Assembly: GCF_029931775.1 (NCBI RefSeq)
Contig: NC_079323.1
Span: forward strand, 37,528,882-37,592,881
Direction of reading: 5' to 3'
Length of the DNA stretch: 64,000 nucleotides
Origin: Euleptes europaea
Taxonomy: Eukaryota > Chordata > Lepidosauria > Squamata > Sphaerodactylidae
Positions 53,141 through 64,000 of this stretch are shown here, in pieces (the first letter of the stretch is position 1; the number at the start of each line of letters is the position of its first letter). The position numbers and the translations under genes were made by a program. The notes under the pieces are model-generated. The model saw nothing but the letters and a program-made list of their open reading frames with translations, did not search any database and was not told the origin of the DNA.

Positions 53141-53440
53141 AAGGTAAAGGTCCCCTGTGCAAGCACCAGGTCATTCCTGACCCATGGGGTGACGTCACAT
53201 CCTATGTTTCCAAGGCAGACTTTGCGGGGTGGTTTGCCAGTGCCTTCCCCAGTCATCTTCCCTTTACCCCCAGCAAGCTGGGTACTCGTTTCACCGACCT
53301 CGGAAGGATGGAAGGCTGAGTCAACCTTGAGCCGGCTACCTGAAACCGACTTCCGTCGGGATCAAACTCAGGTCGTGAGCAAAGCTTTGGACTGCAGTAC
53401 TGCAGCTTAACACTGCGCCATGGGGCTCCTCTGTGTAAGT
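53141..53440 (-). mobile_element. Sauria SINE, full length
   Basis: tRNA-derived head on the - strand (AGGAGCCCCATGGCGCAGTG) with A and B boxes, then the body GGCTCAAGGTTGACTCAGCC and the tail ending GGACCTTTACCTTT. The 12-bp duplication AATATTGACTTA lies at 53129-53140 and 53441-53452. Confidence 0.9.
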
Positions 53441-53452
53441 AATATTGACTTA

Positions 53453-54254
53453 CAATCACATTTTCAACCTTCTTGGGCTTTACAATGCATGCGTGATTGA
53501 TTTTGTTGTTAAGGGACAAGAAGGTTGCCTAGGTTTGCCAGTTTTAGAATAGTTGCATTTTTTATCACTTGATCTGCATTGAGGCTGCAAAATGTGGATA
53601 CTTCTCTGCCGCCACAATATTTTGCGGGTCCTTTCTCTTGTGAAAACTGTGCCTGTGTATGCTGCTGCTCACTTCAAAATAGGTGAGATGTTCAGTAGGG
53701 TGAACAGCTGGTCACGTTTGTATGTGTGTTTGTGTTCTGCGTATAAAGCTTGTTCCACTAATGTTTACCTTCCATTAAGTTTCATGGCACTAACCTTAAT
53801 GCAATCAAAATATTGTTTCAGGGGAACATTATAGATATGGGTGGCTAATCGACTTACATTATCATTTGAGATCTAGTACTAAAACAGTAGATCAAACTTG
53901 ATGCAGTCGTGTGAACTTGATGCAAAAAAAGGTATGTTGTGGTACAGGCTTCTAAACGAATCTGTGCTTTCAGCTGCAAAAGGTGGACCAAAATTATGTT
54001 GGGTTGTATGCTACAATGGCAGAAAAACAAGCCATACCATTAAGGCATTTGGCAGATGAGGATGTATTCCCTCCCTCTGCTCATTACTAACCTCTGTCTT
54101 TAAATTGGAAGTCTCACTGGAGGAAGGCCAGAAAGCAATGGGTAGGAGGCAGGCTTCTTAGGGTGTAGACTCCCTCTGCTTGGAAAAGGGATTCCTGGGA
54201 TGATGGACAACAGTAATTTACCTTATGAGTCCAAGGTAGGTGGCAAAATAGGAA
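53453..54254. other. Intergenic sequence upstream of HJURP, nothing recognised
   Basis: Short chance open frames only. Confidence 0.4.
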
Positions 54255-54485
54255 GGTGCTAAGCAGGGTGGTATAGTGGTTAACTCCTATCTAGTGAACT
54301 GGGTTGGTTCCCCCACTACTCCACATGAAGCCTTGAGCTAGTCACAGTTCTCTCAGAACTCTCTCAGCCCCACTTACCTCACAAAGTGTCTGTTGTGGGG
54401 AGAGGAAGAGAAGGTGATTGTAAGCCAGTTTGAGACTCCTTAAAGGTAGAGAAAATCGGGGTATGAAAACCAACTCTTCTTCAAA
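54255..54485 (+). mobile_element. tRNA-derived SINE with (TTC)n end
   Basis: CAGGGTGGTATAGTGGTTAA (A box), CTGGGTTGGTTCCCCCACT (B box-like), GTGTCTGTTGTGGGGAGAGG, and the end ACCAACTCTTCTTC. Confidence 0.75.
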
Positions 54486-54794
54486 TATATTGAATTGCCC
54501 CATCTCCAGTGAGTGGGTTGATTTGACAATGCAAAAATTCAGCTGTACTTAAGGTTCCTTTCAGGGCTGTGTGACAGCTAGCCACATTCAGGGCTTGTAT
54601 CAGGAAACACATAGTTTCTAAACCAGTGCTTGTTCCACAACAGTTTGTCTTCTTTACCCTGGTATGTATGGGTACCTTCAACACCAGTGGAGGATTCCAG
54701 GTTCTCTTGAATTCACTGCCGTACCCAGCTTGTTGCATGGCTGGGGAAGGGGACTGCTTTGCTGTGTATGAGTAACTTCTAACAAATGGGGGCT

Positions 54795-55032
54795 GGCTAT
54801 ATTTATTTACTTCATTTATATACCACCTCTCTCCTCAATGGGGACTCAAAGCAGCTTACATCATTCTCGTCTTCTCAATTTTATCCTCACAACAACCCTG
54901 TGAAGTAGGTAAGGCTAAGTGTGTGTGACTGGCCAAGGTCACGCAGCAAGCTTCCAGGCAGAGTGCGGCTTTGAACTCAAGACTCCAAGATTATAGTCTG
55001 AAACTGTAACCAGTATACCATGTTGGCTTTCA
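54795..55032 (-). mobile_element. tRNA-derived SINE
   Basis: Left TTTATATACCACCTCTCTCC, middle CCTGTGAAGTAGGTAAGGCT and GGCCAAGGTCACGCAGCAAG, right end CCAGTATACCATGTTGGCT, the reversed tRNA-like head. Confidence 0.7.
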
Positions 55033-55989
55033 TGAGGTGGCTGCTGTTGAACAGTAGAGAGCAGCCAGGCCTGAGTGAACCATGCAAGTAAGGTGGTAGC
55101 AAGTCAACTGGTGGTTGCTGCTGGGCCTGGCTACTACAAGTTTTCCTTCAAAGGTCAAAACTGCCTTGAAAAGGGTCCTGCACACTCCCCCCGCCTTTTA
55201 CTGTTAGAAACCAAGGCTTGAAGGCTGGCAGTACTATTTTAGTCGCTTAGCAACACCCTCAACGGCTACACATCTCTTCTTTCTTAAAGATACAGGCACT
55301 GCTTCTCCCATGCGTGCACTTTTTCTGCAAACCTGGGCCTTTTTCAGGCTTGTAGAAAGAACTGTCTTGTCCGTTCATGTCTCCAGTAACTGCATTTTAA
55401 GTAGCCACACTTTTGGCCCTGTTGAGAATTACATATTGGTGATACTGTTCCTTCTGTTTCACTTCAAAGAGGGGTTTTTTTTTGTACAAGTTGACCCCTT
55501 TTATTTCTGTCTGTTTTGCCCCTGGGGACTTTCTCTCCCCCTCAACAAAAAAAAATGGAAATTTGGGGGAGCATAAAAAAACTCATAGGAAATATTTTAT
55601 TTTTTTGGAAACAAGTGGAAGATTTTACTTAAAGTCTTATGTAAAAATCTCTATATTATACAAGCTACAGTATTAAGTAATAATTCCTGTTGATACCGTA
55701 AACATAAAATATTTTCAGTGCTATATCTGTTGTTTAGGTGTGACTTATTCTGTCCTCATTATGCTATAATGTGTATAACGATAATACACTGTTGAGTAGT
55801 TCAATAATTTAAATGTTATAAATATCACTGACTAATGATTTAAATCAATTTGATTTAAATCAGATCCACCCTGCTTCATTCCATATGTGTTTTCCTCTCA
55901 AAATCGCATGTATTTGTAAAGATCCCAGGAGTTTCATAATCATAGGGTTCCAGCTGAGTATGTGATGATGTTCCTTCTTTATGTAAAGT

Positions 55990-56270
55990 ATTTATGTCCT
56001 GACATCTCCTTAGACTCAAAACAGCAGCTAACAAAGCATCAGTCTTTAAGAGGTAGCTGGTCTTTAGGAGGTAACTGAAGACCTTTTTATTCATGATGAC
56101 ATTTGATTAGTTCTTCTGCTTACCAACAGTTTTAAATTATTAATTTTAACTAGTGGTTTTTCTGTATATTATTGTAATTTATTATTTTTAAAATTGTGAG
56201 CCATTTTGAGTTGCTGTAAGGTAGAAAGGCAGCTAATAATTTTTTAAAAATAAAATTAAATAAACAAAAA
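55990..56270 (+). mobile_element. L2-like LINE 3' fragment
   Basis: Contains GAAGACCTTTTTATTCATGA and GTGAGCCATTTTGAGTTGCT, ending in AAAAATAAAATTAAATAAAC. Decayed. Confidence 0.5.
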
Positions 56271-56499
56271 GTTGCAAGCACATTAAAAACAACATAACTG
56301 CCTATCAACAAACATTCCACCCCAGTGGACAAGAAGAGCTTCCATTTGGATGTCACTGGGAGGAAAATCTACTCCTCTGCTGCACTTAATTTTGAGATTG
56401 CAAATTATCAGACTATTATGGAGAGATACCAACTATTTTTATGGGGAAACCCACCCCCCCCCATTTAGAAGCTCTTCCTGAGTAAACCAAATCTTTGAT

Positions 56500-59400
56500 T
56501 TAGCTCATTCAGATAGAAGTTGCTTGCCTTTCTAAACAGGAGATCAATGCCAGGAGACACGCGGCGGATGCCTCAGCAAGAGCATTGTTATCCTCAGTGA
56601 TCCTGCATAGGCATGCCTGGCTTCGAACTACGGCACAACCTTTGGAAACCAGAGCAAGAGTTGAAGACCTGCCATTTGAAGGGACAGCACTATTTTCCTC
56701 TTCCACCAATGAGGTCCTCATGTACATTACCAAAAACAGGAAGGCTTGAAGAATCCCCAGGGGTTTTGCTGCCAACCTCTCCGGACATGATCGCTACACA
56801 CCTAGACAGCAAGGTTTCCAAAATCCTTTTTATAGGAGCCAAAGGCTGCAAAAGCTCCTGTATAACAAGCAGTATCCTGTCAGGAAACAATTTTACCCGT
56901 TCTCTACATATAAGAAAAAGCCCTAGCCCAGACCCGGGACAACCCCTGCTGTCCCCAAAGATTATCAGAAGTTGGGGCAAAAATTCTGACAATTACCGAG
57001 CCTCTAGAAACCGCTGTCTATTTCCAGGACAGGGTGGCCCAATTATATCCTTCTGGCAGAAGATCTGTTCAGATTCTTGGGTTTTAAGTATTGTTAAAGA
57101 AGATTATGGTTTGAAGTTTAAAGAGTTATCTAATTGTTTGTACCCCTCCAGAGCCCAGGACAACCCATTCCTTGAGTTATCTTCACAGTTACTGGAGTTA
57201 GTTCAGAAAGGGGAAGGTCAAAAAGTTACCACGGATCTTCCTCAATGGGGATTCTATTCCAGGTTTTTCCTGAATGATGGTTGCAGACCGATTCTCGATC
57301 TTAGGAAGTTAAACAAATGTTTGCATGTTGCCAAGTTCAGGATGGTTTCACTCCCACTGGTTTTGGAATTATTTACAATAAATGCTTGGTTTGTTGTTCT
57401 GGATCGTACAGATGCATATTTTCATATTTCCATCCATTCTGACCACAGAAAGTACCGCTGCTTTAGACTCTTCACTTCCCTTTGGCCTGGCTACAGTCCC
57501 CAGAGTATTTATAAAATGTATGGATGTAGTAGTTGTACACTTAAGGACACAGGGTTGTTCAGTCTTCCCGTATCTGGACGACTGGCTCATTGTAACCCCA
57601 TGGAGTGAATTACTAATGGAGCATGTAGAGATTATATTTAATATGTGCCACAAGCTAAGCTTAATTATGAACTGGGAAAAATAAAAATACTGCCCTTTCC
57701 AGACCATACAGTTTGTGGGAGCAATTTTGGGTGCTCAACAGTCTAGAGCTTTCCTACCTTGTGAAAGAGGCATGGCTATCCATGCCATGGTAAGAGCATT
57801 CAGTAGGTCCCACTAGCAATTGGTGAAAGCCATTCAGAGGTTACTGGGCCTAATGGCCTCTACCACGGCTGTGGTAGTATTGGCTAGACTCCATATGCGG
57901 ACATTACAAAATTGGTTTGTTAGACATGTCAATTTACTGACAGTTTCACAAAGTCTACACACTTCCATCCCTCGCCAAGTGGTACACTTTTTACATTGGT
58001 GATTAAAAGGCCAGAATATATATATGAAGATCTCCCCTTTGGTTGTTGGGCTCCTGAGGCCATGATAATTAATGATGCCTTCCTGATGGGCTGGGGGGCA
58101 CACTGCCAAGGTTTCTCGATTCATGGTCTCTGGAGCCAAAATCACTCGCAGTTACATATTAATGTCTTAGAACTCCAAGCTGTGACATTTGTCCTTATCT
58201 CTTTTGCCGATATTCTTCAGGGGAAATGTGTGCTGGTACAGTTGGACAACACCAGCACAGTGTACTATTTAAACAGACAAGGGGGGACAGGCGCTCTCTC
58301 TCTCTTTGCAGAGAGGCCATGCAAGATTGGGGAGTAGCACTGAAAAATCAGATATTTTTCAAGGGCCATTCACAAAACATCACAGCAGACAGGCTAGGCA
58401 GGGTCTACAAAACCAACCATGAGTGGTCCATCCAAGACAAGTACTTGCAGGCAATTTCCCAAAAAGGGAGTTTCACAGATCGATTTATTAGCTACCAAGG
58501 AAAACAGGAAGACTGACCTGTTTTGTTCTTGTTCAGACAGCAACCCTTGGTCTCTTGGGGACGCGTTCCAAATACACTGGTCGGGGTCCTCTTCTATGCT
58601 TTCCCCTGAAGCGGGTCAGTGCCTTTCAGTTGACTATGCTATTAGAATGGACCCCTTCCTAAGAAGTGTTGTGTTATCTCATTCAGTTAGACACCTACTA
58701 AGCAGGACTCAATTTACTTATGCAAGTAAGTCTTTTTATTGAATACCTTCAATGTAATATATGTGTATATGCAAGTATTACAAAGACTTAAAAGTGTATA
58801 CAAGAATACAAGCAAGTTCTATATACTATTTAGTTTTAAAATCCAGTACTTAAAATATAACAATTAAAGAAGTCTGATTTAGTTAAAATAATCTGATTCA
58901 TACTGTTTAGAATAGCATATAATTAGTAGTTCATACATACCAAAGCCAATCTCTTCTGAAGCCCTCTCAGTCCGAAGACGTAGAGAGATCTAATTTTCTA
59001 GCCTTTCCCTGCTAGAAAATTAATACTGTATTTATACTGCCCAATATCAATTTCATCTCTTAGTTTATATTCCAAGCTGTATGCTACTTCAGCTGTATGT
59101 CTACTTCAGCTGAAATCTTCAGCTGATTTCTTCAGCTTACTACCTAGATATTCCCATATAAGGAGTTCCTCTTCCAGCAGGGCTATCTGCTGACTAAACA
59201 GTCAGTACAAGATTAAGCTATTCTAGCTAATTCATACATGTATAATATTTCATTTTACAAACATCTTCATATTCTAAGGAACGTGGTAAAAATGAATATA
59301 TCTACTATTATTCTAACATATATAAACCTTAAAACAGCATTACATTTATATAACATCATTATGGAGTAGTCTTCTGCTGAACAGAGCAACCCACTTATTC

Positions 59401-61447
59401 AGAAGAAAACCATTTAGATCACACTAACTCAGAATTCACCAAAAGCTCACAGAGGAATGTTTACTTCAAAGTATTTCCTCTTATAACATATTTGGCACAT
59501 TATCAAACAAATTCCAGCTGTATTAGCTTTTAGCTGTTCACGTCTAGCTTACTTCCGACTCACTTCACATTCAGCCCACTTCACAGTGTCAGCAGAAATG
59601 CTTTTGTGAAGGAAAATAACTCAGATCTGTTACTTAAATGGAATGGCATAGGAGACAAGTCCAGGCTTGTCCAGCTCAAAGGCTTTTATATGGCCTTTAT
59701 GAAAACTCATGATTTTACATAGTATAATTCTGTCTATGCACAATACATACTAATACATGAGTTCAAATGTTCCATATGTTAAAGCCTGTAACACCCCCCA
59801 TTTCCATTGTTGTCCAGGGTACTGGGGGAAATAATGACAGAATGCATGGAATGCATCCTGATAGCCCCTTTCTGGCCACGCCAGGTTTGGTTTGCGCACC
59901 CACTCAGATTGGCAGGCCCGCATTACATGATGCTGCCTCAGGAACCAGATCTACTGGTTTGGGACTGATTTCTGCACCAGAATGTGCAACGTCTTCATCT
60001 AACAGCATGGCACCTGGGTTGGCACAGCTGAACCTATCCCAGGAGGTTAGGGACATTCTGGTTCAAGCCAGAAGACCCTTGACTAGGTATTCCTATGACA
60101 GGAAGTGGAACTGTTTTGAACATTAGACGGCTGACAAGGGTGTCTCCTTCACATGCCCTATTCCTCTGGTATTGGAGTAATTGTTATCATTAGCACATAA
60201 GGGCCTTGCTTCTTCCTCTATAAAGGTCCACCTTGCTGCCATCTCATCATTTCATGACCCAGTTGAAGGTTCTTCCTTATTTACACATACTTTGTTGAAA
60301 TGTTTCCCAAAGAGTTTAATAAATATTTTTCCACAATTACCTAAAATTGTGCCTCAGTGGTCTCTGTCCCTAGTTCTCTCACAGTTAACGGGCGCTTCCT
60401 TTGAGTCAATAGGAACCTGCCCACTAGCCAAATTATCTGCCGAGGTAGCATTTCTGGCCGCGGCCACTTCTACAAGAAGGGTCAGCGAGCTGGCGAGTAG
60501 ACTCTTTAGACAGTAGACGAGCTGGCAGTAGACGCTTTAAGGGTAGACTCTCCCTTCTTGAAAGTTTTAATGAAATAATTGTTCTTCACCCTAGTTTGGA
60601 CTTCCTCCCCAAGGTGGTCTCGAAATTCATTTAGCTCAGGAGATTGTTTTACCAGTGTTTTTTTCAAAACCCCACTACCAAAGCAGAGAAGACACTGCAC
60701 ACACTAGATGTCCGGAGAGCAATACTTTACTATGTAGACAGGACAAAAGTTTTCAGGATATATACGTCGCTTTTTGTTTGTTATGCAGGCCCCAAGAAGG
60801 TAGGGCCTTATCAGCACAGACAGTGTCTAGATGGGTTGTGTCAGCCATCAAATCTTGTTATAAAATGGTGGGCAAGGGCTGTCCGCTTGAAATAAAGACC
60901 CACTCTACAAGAGCACAGGGATCTTCAGCTGCGTTCCACAGGAGAGTGCTGCTGGGTGACATCTGCTACCTGGACCACTGAAGATATATTCGTGAAGCAT
61001 TATGCCCTGGACCTGCAAGCAAGGAAAGATGCAGAGGTTAGAAAGGCGATTCTCCATTCTTTGTTCCAGTAAGAGCGTTACCCCACCACCTTGGTAAGCA
61101 GCTTACTAAAATCCCAAATGTGGGGCTGCACTGAAGATGAAAACAGTTGCACTTACATGTAACGGTTGTTCATCGAAGTCTTCTGTGCAGACACTCCTGC
61201 CCTGCCGTGAGCTCTTTTACTGTTCTAAGGGGTTGCCAGTACTTGGTTGAGTTTGCAGAGGCAATCGAACTAAGGGAGAGGGTGATTGTTTAGGCGGAAA
61301 ACCGTCTTGCGCAGACTGAAGGGGAGGGAGCACCCCCTTCGTAGGTGTGGAAGCTGGAAAGTTCTGCTGGCGACAGGCCTGCATGCAGGCGCAATGTGTG
61401 TCTGCACAGAAGACCTCGATGAACAACAGTTACATGTAAGTGCAACT
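56500..61447 (+). mobile_element. DIRS-like (tyrosine recombinase) retroelement fossil, broken
   Basis: Parts in order: end of a gag-like region (about 56.5-56.8 kb), reverse transcriptase and RNase H (about 57.2-58.4 kb), a methylase-like part (around 58.4-58.6 and 59.8-60.1 kb), a tyrosine recombinase region (about 60.0-61.0 kb), and a right end with inverted repeats near 61145-61191 and 61401-61447. Reading is interrupted at many places (roughly ten), and about 1.1 kb of other sequence splits it. The 5' end is missing. It looks old and inactive. Confidence 0.82.
58720..59800 (-). mobile_element. LTR-like insertion within the DIRS fossil (possible solo LTR)
   Basis: About 1.07 kb of AT-rich, non-coding sequence separates parts of the DIRS fossil. 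On the - strand it starts TGTTACAGGCTTTAAC, has a TATA-like ATATAAAAGCC within its first part, and ends near CAATAAAAAGACTTACTTGC, as an LTR would. I found no matching target duplication. Confidence 0.45.
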
Positions 61448-61671
61448 CTATTTTCTAGTTGCTTTTTAGCTACAACAAATGACCTACAAAAGTATCAAAA
61501 TATAAAAATAAAAGGTCATACATTGACAGCCATTCTACAAAGGAAAATACAGTATGTACTGAGTAAAGGATCCTCTGGAAATATGGTTTCCCAACCTTAT
61601 AATAAATGGTTCCCTATGCATATGGAAGCTCATGGATAAGGGTGATCTGGTAGACATACAGTAAACTTTTT

Positions 61672-61815
61672 TATCCAGCTCTTCCTGCAAAGTGCTCAGG
61701 GCAGTGCATTTTATTATCACTACAGCGCTGTGGTTAGGTTAGGCTTAAATGGGGTAATTGGCCCAAGGCCACCCAGTAAGCTCAATAGCAGGCTAAAGAT
61801 TTGAACTTGGGTCCT
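61672..61815 (-). mobile_element. tRNA-derived SINE fragment
   Basis: Contains AGTGCTCAGGGCAGTGCATT, GGCCCAAGGCCACCCAGTAA and GATTTGAACTTGGGTCCTC, like the copy at 54.8 kb. Confidence 0.6.
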
Positions 61816-61844
61816 CATAGATTAAAAACTGGTTAAACATCAAG

Positions 61845-62310
61845 AAGCAGAGGAGAAAATGGACAGTTATTGAAACAGGCAAAAAAGTATAATATAGATA
61901 ATAAGTGCAAGGTAATGGACATTGGAGCAAAATATTACAATTTTAAATATATGCTGGTGGAGTCTGAACAGGCAATTACTGAGAGGGAGAGAGATCTTGG
62001 GGTTTTAGTGGACAGCTTGATTTAAAAAAATGCTGACTTAGCGTGCAGCAGTGGTGAATAGGGCAAACCCTATACTAGGGGTTATTAGAAAAGGAATTGA
62101 AAATAAACAGCCAATAAGCTTTTGTATAGCTCTGTAGTGAGGCCTCATTTGGAAAAAGTTACTTTAAAGCTGGGGAAAATATGGAAGAGGTCAACCAGGA
62201 CGATTAAGGGGTTACAGCTCCTTTCCTTCGAGAAAGCCTGAAGAGTCTGCAGGCTCTTCAGTTTACTAACAGGAACGTAATGGAGGTTCATCAAGCTATG
62301 CATTAGGTGG
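61845..62310 (+). mobile_element. CR1/L3-like LINE fragment
   Basis: Nucleotide blocks GAGAGATCTTGGGGTTTTAG, GTGCAGCAGTGGTGAATAGG and AGAAAAGGAATTGAAAATAA decode in one frame to the CR1 RT C-terminal region (DLGVLVD..., RAAVVNRANP). Diverged and broken; followed by an L1 tail. Confidence 0.7.
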
Positions 62311-62695
62311 ATGGCCAAATTAACAGAATTCCTACATGGAAATGATATGGAAGAATTCAAAAAAACTTGGGCAAAGGCCATCACATATTGGGATAAACCG
62401 GCAAAAATGGATTTTACTATTTTAGTGATTTATAGAAACAAGTTTACTTACTTTTTTATTATTACTATTAACAATTTTCAAAACTGTTTAGACACTTCTG
62501 TGGAAGTCAGGTGATGGGTCACTTTTTAAGGTGGGTGGAGGGTCAAAAGGGTATTTTTGATTTATTGAATTTTATGACTGTATAATTATAATTGATACTC
62601 TTTTGTATTGTCTTTTTATTTTTTGTTATTACTGTATTTGTTTATTTTGTTTTATATTATAAAAATAAAAAAAATTACAATAAAAAAAAGTTGTG
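62310..62695 (+). mobile_element. L1-type LINE 3' end
   Basis: A short frame starting MAKLTEFLHGNDMEEFKKTW is the end of L1-type ORF2, followed by a 3' UTR and the A-rich tail at 62660-62690. It directly abuts a CR1 fragment on its left. Confidence 0.6.
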
Positions 62696-63029
62696 TAAGA
62701 TGTTGCAATCATCCAGGAAGATGCTGATGGTCTTTTTAATAAACATGGAGTAACTAACTTTACGCAGGAGTAATGAAAGAAGGAACACAAGACCTATCAG
62801 AGTTGTTAGCAGTTCCTCTAGCTAGCTTATCTAAAGACATGAGTAAAACCTGGACTGGAGCTGCTCCAGATTCCCGAATCCAGGAACTAATGTAAAACAT
62901 GAAACAGATTACTGAACATTAAACTCCTTTCCTTCCATGAACAAAATCGTACTTTACCTGCTTTGCTGTAATTACTGTCATCATATATTCTGTGGTTTAG
63001 AAACCAATATACTGCCTGTCCATAATGCT
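62696..63029. other. Sequence between L1 tail and Gypsy fossil
   Basis: Non-coding; might be the untranslated end or LTR of the Gypsy fossil, but nothing diagnostic was seen. Confidence 0.3.
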
Positions 63030-64000
63030 CACGTAATCTTTAAAATGTTGTAGGTGCTTTTTGTTTGTCCACAGTGAGTATCTTGAGGCCTCGAGAAATG
63101 TGGGTGGAATCAGCTGATGTGAGACATGGAGTAGTAACGTCTTGCTTGTTGTGCTCAGTTCTAGTAACTCCAAACCATTGTCCAGAGATAGCTGATGAGG
63201 TCCCCTCGGGATTTTGAAACCGGAAACATTTCAGGTGTCTATGTTGTCCTCGTTGGGCTGTGATCATGGTCCCTTGCATTTCTGTGACTGTATAGAGATG
63301 AGACATGTATGGCAGAGAAAGTTTGTCTCTTGGCTGTAAATTCCTCATTAAGACAGTCTCCAATTTTTATGACTGCCTGCACTTTTCTGCCTTCTTTTTC
63401 ATTCTTGCTTTTGCTTGAATTTGGTCATTGTCAGCTGGTACTGTCAGCAGTGCTGGTACTTTGGTACACATTGGATGTCCAAATGGTGCCGCTGCAGGAG
63501 AAAGGCCCATGGTGCTTTGGGGAGAATTTGTATAGTTCTTGCTTGATGGTTCCTCCTTCAGCGTTCACAATTCTTAGTATTTTCCTTCGCGATCTCATGA
63601 ACCTTTCCACTTCTCCATTGGCTTGAGACCAGTGAGGCGTTATTTTCCTATGATGGAACTCAAGATATTCAGCAAATGGTGCAAAAAAGTGGGCTGTTGA
63701 ACGGTGGCCTATTGTGCCATCTCACCACCTGTGGTATGCCAAAAGTTGAAAATACCTTTTTTAGTTATGGTATGACAGCCAATGCTCGTGTAGTAATGAC
63801 CAGTTCAACAACAAGCAAATATGAACTGTATATTGTAAATATGACACTGGGTATGTCCCCGTTTTATTAGTTGGCCATCTTTTTTCATATTGCTTGCTTT
63901 CAGTGCCTATTTTCGGAGGTGATTTTTTAAAAAGGCCATAAATATTTGAGTCAAGTGATGAGTGACTCGACTAGTACACTGTTTTATCTGAGTTTTGGAG
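63030..64000 (-). mobile_element. Ty3/Gypsy-type pol fossil (integrase C-terminal part), broken, runs off the edge
   Basis: On the - strand the pieces resemble the end of a Gypsy integrase: a core end with the family's ANGEVERFM pattern (about 63.6 kb) and the C-terminal part with LPYMSHLYTVTEMQGTMIT (about 63.2-63.3 kb). Several breaks; probably old. The rest lies beyond the window. Confidence 0.65.

Noticed and set aside
53141-53440. tRNA gene on the - strand
   Set aside because: The tRNA-like head cannot complete a cloverleaf and belongs to a Sauria SINE.
1-64000. CRISPR array, operon, phage or prokaryotic defence system
   Set aside because: Spliced vertebrate genes and vertebrate repeats throughout; tandem repeats present are not spaced direct repeats.

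Overview
This is a vertebrate nuclear window, most probably from a squamate reptile (a gecko-like lizard is my best guess). The host genes are intron-rich. The repeats include tRNA-derived SINEs of the Sauria type, 5S rRNA-derived SINEs whose tail matches the 3' end of an RTE/BovB LINE in the same window, CR1, L2-like and L1 LINEs, Penelope-like and DIRS-like remnants, and many hAT-type miniature elements with clean 8-bp target duplications. The species itself cannot be read from the sequence.

Two host genes can be assembled exon by exon with consistent splice phases. On the + strand, TRAT1 (T-cell receptor-associated transmembrane adapter 1) runs from 17628 to 22783 in five coding exons (163 aa). 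On the - strand, HJURP (Holliday junction recognition protein, the CENP-A chaperone) runs from 51888 down to 30636 in eleven coding exons (about 808 aa). Its CpG-rich promoter carries three CCAATCAG boxes and a CDE/CHR-like cell-cycle motif. The genes are convergent and about 7.9 kb apart.

Layout: 1-17.6 kb is gene-free and full of repeats, including a 4.65-kb hAT-like element (11864-16510) inserted into a tRNA-SINE with a perfect 8-bp target duplication. TRAT1 occupies 17.6-22.9 kb. The intergenic part, 22.9-30.6 kb, holds L2-like, 5S-SINE and L1 copies. HJURP occupies 30.6-52.2 kb; its introns hold a Tigger-like element, a Penelope-like fragment, an L1, an RTE LINE, a near-perfect 111-bp fold-back element, CR1 and SINEs. 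From 52 to 64 kb come SINEs, then a broken DIRS-like retroelement fossil (about 56.5-61.4 kb) holding an LTR-like insertion, then CR1 and L1 fragments, and a broken Ty3/Gypsy-type integrase fossil that runs off the right edge.

TRAT1 acts in T-cell receptor signalling at the plasma membrane and HJURP loads centromeric histone CENP-A. No shared function is suggested; they are simply neighbours. No prokaryote-type system, CRISPR array or operon is present. The most informative parts are the two gene models, the HJURP promoter motifs, and several nested or fold-back transposon structures.
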